DNA of 39,259 nt from the IMG/VR virus record IMGVR_UViG_3300005563_000063, positions 1-39,259 of that record. One strand, 5' to 3'. The notes under the pieces were generated by a model. That model saw nothing but the letters and a program-made list of their open reading frames with translations, was not told where the DNA came from and made no database searches. A program made the translations under genes and the position numbers. This DNA comes from a virus. This document shows, piece by piece, positions 37,902 to 39,259 of the stretch (positions are counted from its first letter, which is position 1; each line of letters opens with the position of its first letter).

Positions 37902-39144
37902 CCTCCTCACCTCGCAATCCGAAGGTACTCGCCACCGCATTGCGGGCCGTCAGTGCCTGCGGATCGCCGCGCCAGCCGTCCGCGCGCATTGGGCGAAGGT
38001 CCGGGTCGACGCGCAGGAAATACTCTTTCCACCGCGTGTCCCGCGTTGCCTTCGCCGCCAGATGCGCCGCCGGGCCGAAGGTGGCGATCGCCTCGTCCCG
38101 CGTCATCGTGCCGTCCGGCTCGGGCGTGGAGTTCAGCACGCGCACCATCACCAGCGGCTCGTCGTCGGGCTGCTCCTTGCGGTAGAGGATGCCGTATTCG
38201 TCGTGGCTGACGACCTTCGCGCCGGAGTCGACGAGGTAGCGGCCGGCGCCGTACTTCTCCGTCAGCACGCGCCGCACTTCGGCGTTGCGCTCGCTCTCGA
38301 TCATCGACACGGTGATCTTCTGCGGCTCCTCGACGACGAGCGCGGGCACGGCGACGCCGTGGATGTGATAGCCCCGCCAGCCGTCGCGGAACACGTAGGA
38401 CGGTCCGTCCGCGTTGTGCAGGCGGTTGCTCGCGTCCATGCCGATGCGCTGCGCGGGGAAGTCCGACACCATGCAGAAGTCGTCCCCCATCCAGCGGAAC
38501 CCGCCCTCCTTGGCGCACGCCTCCCACGCGGCGAACTTCTCCGCCTGCGGCAGGCGCAGGCCCAGCACGTCCCGCAGACCGCACAGGTACGACGGCCACG
38601 CCGCCATCATGTTGCCGCCTTGGTAGTGCTGCTCCCACTCGCGCATGCGCTGGATCATTGCCTTGGCGAGCGCACCCTTGCCGCCAATCGTCTCGGCCAG
38701 CGCCCGCGCCATCGCGGGTCGGCTTTCCGGGATCGGCGAGTCCTTGCCGGGCGGCGCGTAGGGCAGCGTACTGCCCGTCAGCGCGGAGACGACCGCCTGC
38801 ACGACCTGCCACTCCAGCGGCCCGAAGGGCGACTTCTGGCTTGCGTCGCTGATGCGCTTCAAGCACGCGTCCTCGGCCTTCGCCTGCTTGATCGCGGACG
38901 CGAACCCGCCTGCGACCGCCATCACCAGCGGCGACGAGACGACGATCACCTGCGGCGCGGCGAGGCCGGAGGCGGTGTACAGCGACTGGATCGCCGGGAC
39001 GATCTTCGCTTCGTCGATCGGCGTGGAGCGGAAGGCGACCTCCGTCCAGTACGCCGCCACCTCGCGCAAGCGCGCCTTCTCGTCCTCGGACAAGGGTCCG
39101 GCGACGTAGTCGGGCGTGCGGATTACTTCCTGATTTTCTGCCAT
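37873..39144 (-). CDS. DUF6745 family protein
   Basis: 423 aa, AAGAAGGGGAG upstream of ATG. The N-terminal 230 residues are helical. The diagnostic part starts at HNADGPSYVFRDGW (243-256) and GYHIHGVAVPALVV (259-271) and continues through ITVSMIESERNAEVRRVLTE, a YGAGRYLVDSGAKVV segment, YRKEQPDDEPLVMVRVLNST and PEPDG (321-345), then KEYFLRVDPDLRP (373-385) and ASTFGL. These match DUF6745 as I know it. Function is not established. It lies downstream of a partner protein that crosses the contig junction. Confidence 0.88.
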   Translation of the reverse strand: MAENQEVIRTPDYVAGPLSEDEKARLREVAAYWTEVAFRSTPIDEAKIVPAIQSLYTASGLAAPQVIVVSSPLVMAVAGGFASAIKQAKAEDACLKRISDASQKSPFGPLEWQVVQAVVSALTGSTLPYAPPGKDSPIPESRPAMARALAETIGGKGALAKAMIQRMREWEQHYQGGNMMAAWPSYLCGLRDVLGLRLPQAEKFAAWEACAKEGGFRWMGDDFCMVSDFPAQRIGMDASNRLHNADGPSYVFRDGWRGYHIHGVAVPALVVEEPQKITVSMIESERNAEVRRVLTEKYGAGRYLVDSGAKVVSHDEYGILYRKEQPDDEPLVMVRVLNSTPEPDGTMTRDEAIATFGPAAHLAAKATRDTRWKEYFLRVDPDLRPMRADGWRGDPQALTARNAVASTFGLRGEEDGYAPAFES

Positions 39145-39177
39145 GTTGCTCCCCTTCTTCCTCGTGGTTGGGTGGTG

Positions 39178-39259
39178 TCAATCGGCAACGTTTCTGATGG
39201 CTCCCGGCGAGTAATCCACCTGCTGGATGACCTCGTAGATACCGGCCGGCAGTTTCACG
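39178..39259 (-). CDS. Conserved DUF6745-partner protein, C-terminal part (gene crosses the contig junction)
   Basis: This is the distal part of the gene that begins at 292. It reads VKLPAGIYEVIQQVDYSPGA and then IRNVAD before a TGA stop at 39178. The Glu after GIY corresponds to Lys in the left copy of the end repeat. The stop is 33 bases before the DUF6745 start, with a purine-rich Shine-Dalgarno (AAGAAGGGGAG) in between, so the two genes are co-transcribed. Confidence 0.8.
   Translation of the reverse strand, partial: VKLPAGIYEVIQQVDYSPGAIRNVAD
39213..39259. repeat. Contig-end direct repeat, right copy
   Basis: Counterpart of the repeat at 1-47, with C at 39234 where the left copy has T at 22. 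Joining the ends through this overlap leaves the crossing gene open and in frame with a sensible stop, which supports circularisation of the contig. Confidence 0.85.

Noticed and set aside
1-39259. tRNA genes, CRISPR arrays, insertion sequences and an attachment site
   Set aside because: Reading both strands showed no cloverleaf with a CCA-type end, no regularly spaced repeats, no transposase and no integrase to define an att site.

Overview
The window is a nearly complete phage genome presented as a linear contig. The first 47 bases (1-47) recur at the very end (39213-39259) with one mismatch, and one leftward gene runs across that junction (positions 292-1, then 39259-39178). The natural molecule is therefore probably circularly permuted or terminally redundant at about 39.2 kb. 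There are no tail-tube, sheath or tape-measure genes. There is a large portal, an adaptor, a nozzle-like protein and a block of ejection-type proteins, so the virion is most likely short-tailed (podovirus). The DNA is GC-rich with strongly GC-biased third codon positions. A GC-rich proteobacterial host is likely. A Xanthomonadaceae host is only a weak guess, from the secreted protein at 6004-6699. No integrase, CI-type repressor, DNA or RNA polymerase, primase, tRNA or CRISPR array was found.

Two divergent transcription units start from a compact control region at about 2105-2144. A perfect 20-bp palindrome there contains the -35 hexamers of both promoters. The leftward unit (2068 down to 1, then 39259 down to 33792) begins with a Cro-like repressor. 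It goes on with a DUF551 protein, a possible helicase loader, several microproteins, a 108-aa protein paired with a DUF6745 protein, a DnaT-like protein, a probable SSB-like protein, a PD-(D/E)XK exonuclease, a RuvC-like resolvase and a possible antitermination factor. The rightward early unit (2177-9427) holds many small phage proteins, a secreted Cys-rich protein, a probable structured RNA next to an HNH nuclease, NinB, and a GIY-YIG-like protein. It ends in an intrinsic terminator at 9488-9522.

The late region (9662-33911) runs in this order: lysozyme, holin-like and spanin-like proteins and small genes (9662-12478); small terminase; three beta-rich probable virion proteins; large terminase; portal; scaffold; major capsid protein; decoration-like protein; a terminator; head completion/adaptor; nozzle-like protein; and a cluster of disordered or coiled-coil proteins that probably make up the ejected internal complex, including one of 1382 aa.

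Three things are most unusual. First, a short motif P-[LMI]-[SA]-Q-F is repeated in seven neighbouring reading frames of the ejection block. Second, one of those frames is a 64-aa gene nested out of frame inside the 1382-aa gene; it has a strong Shine-Dalgarno and carries the same motif. Third, a roughly 350-base region rich in hairpins and GNRA tetraloops lies directly upstream of the HNH gene. Most genes in both early units overlap their neighbours by GTGA or ATGA, so translational coupling is pervasive. Functional calls rest on reading the translations by eye; no database search was run.
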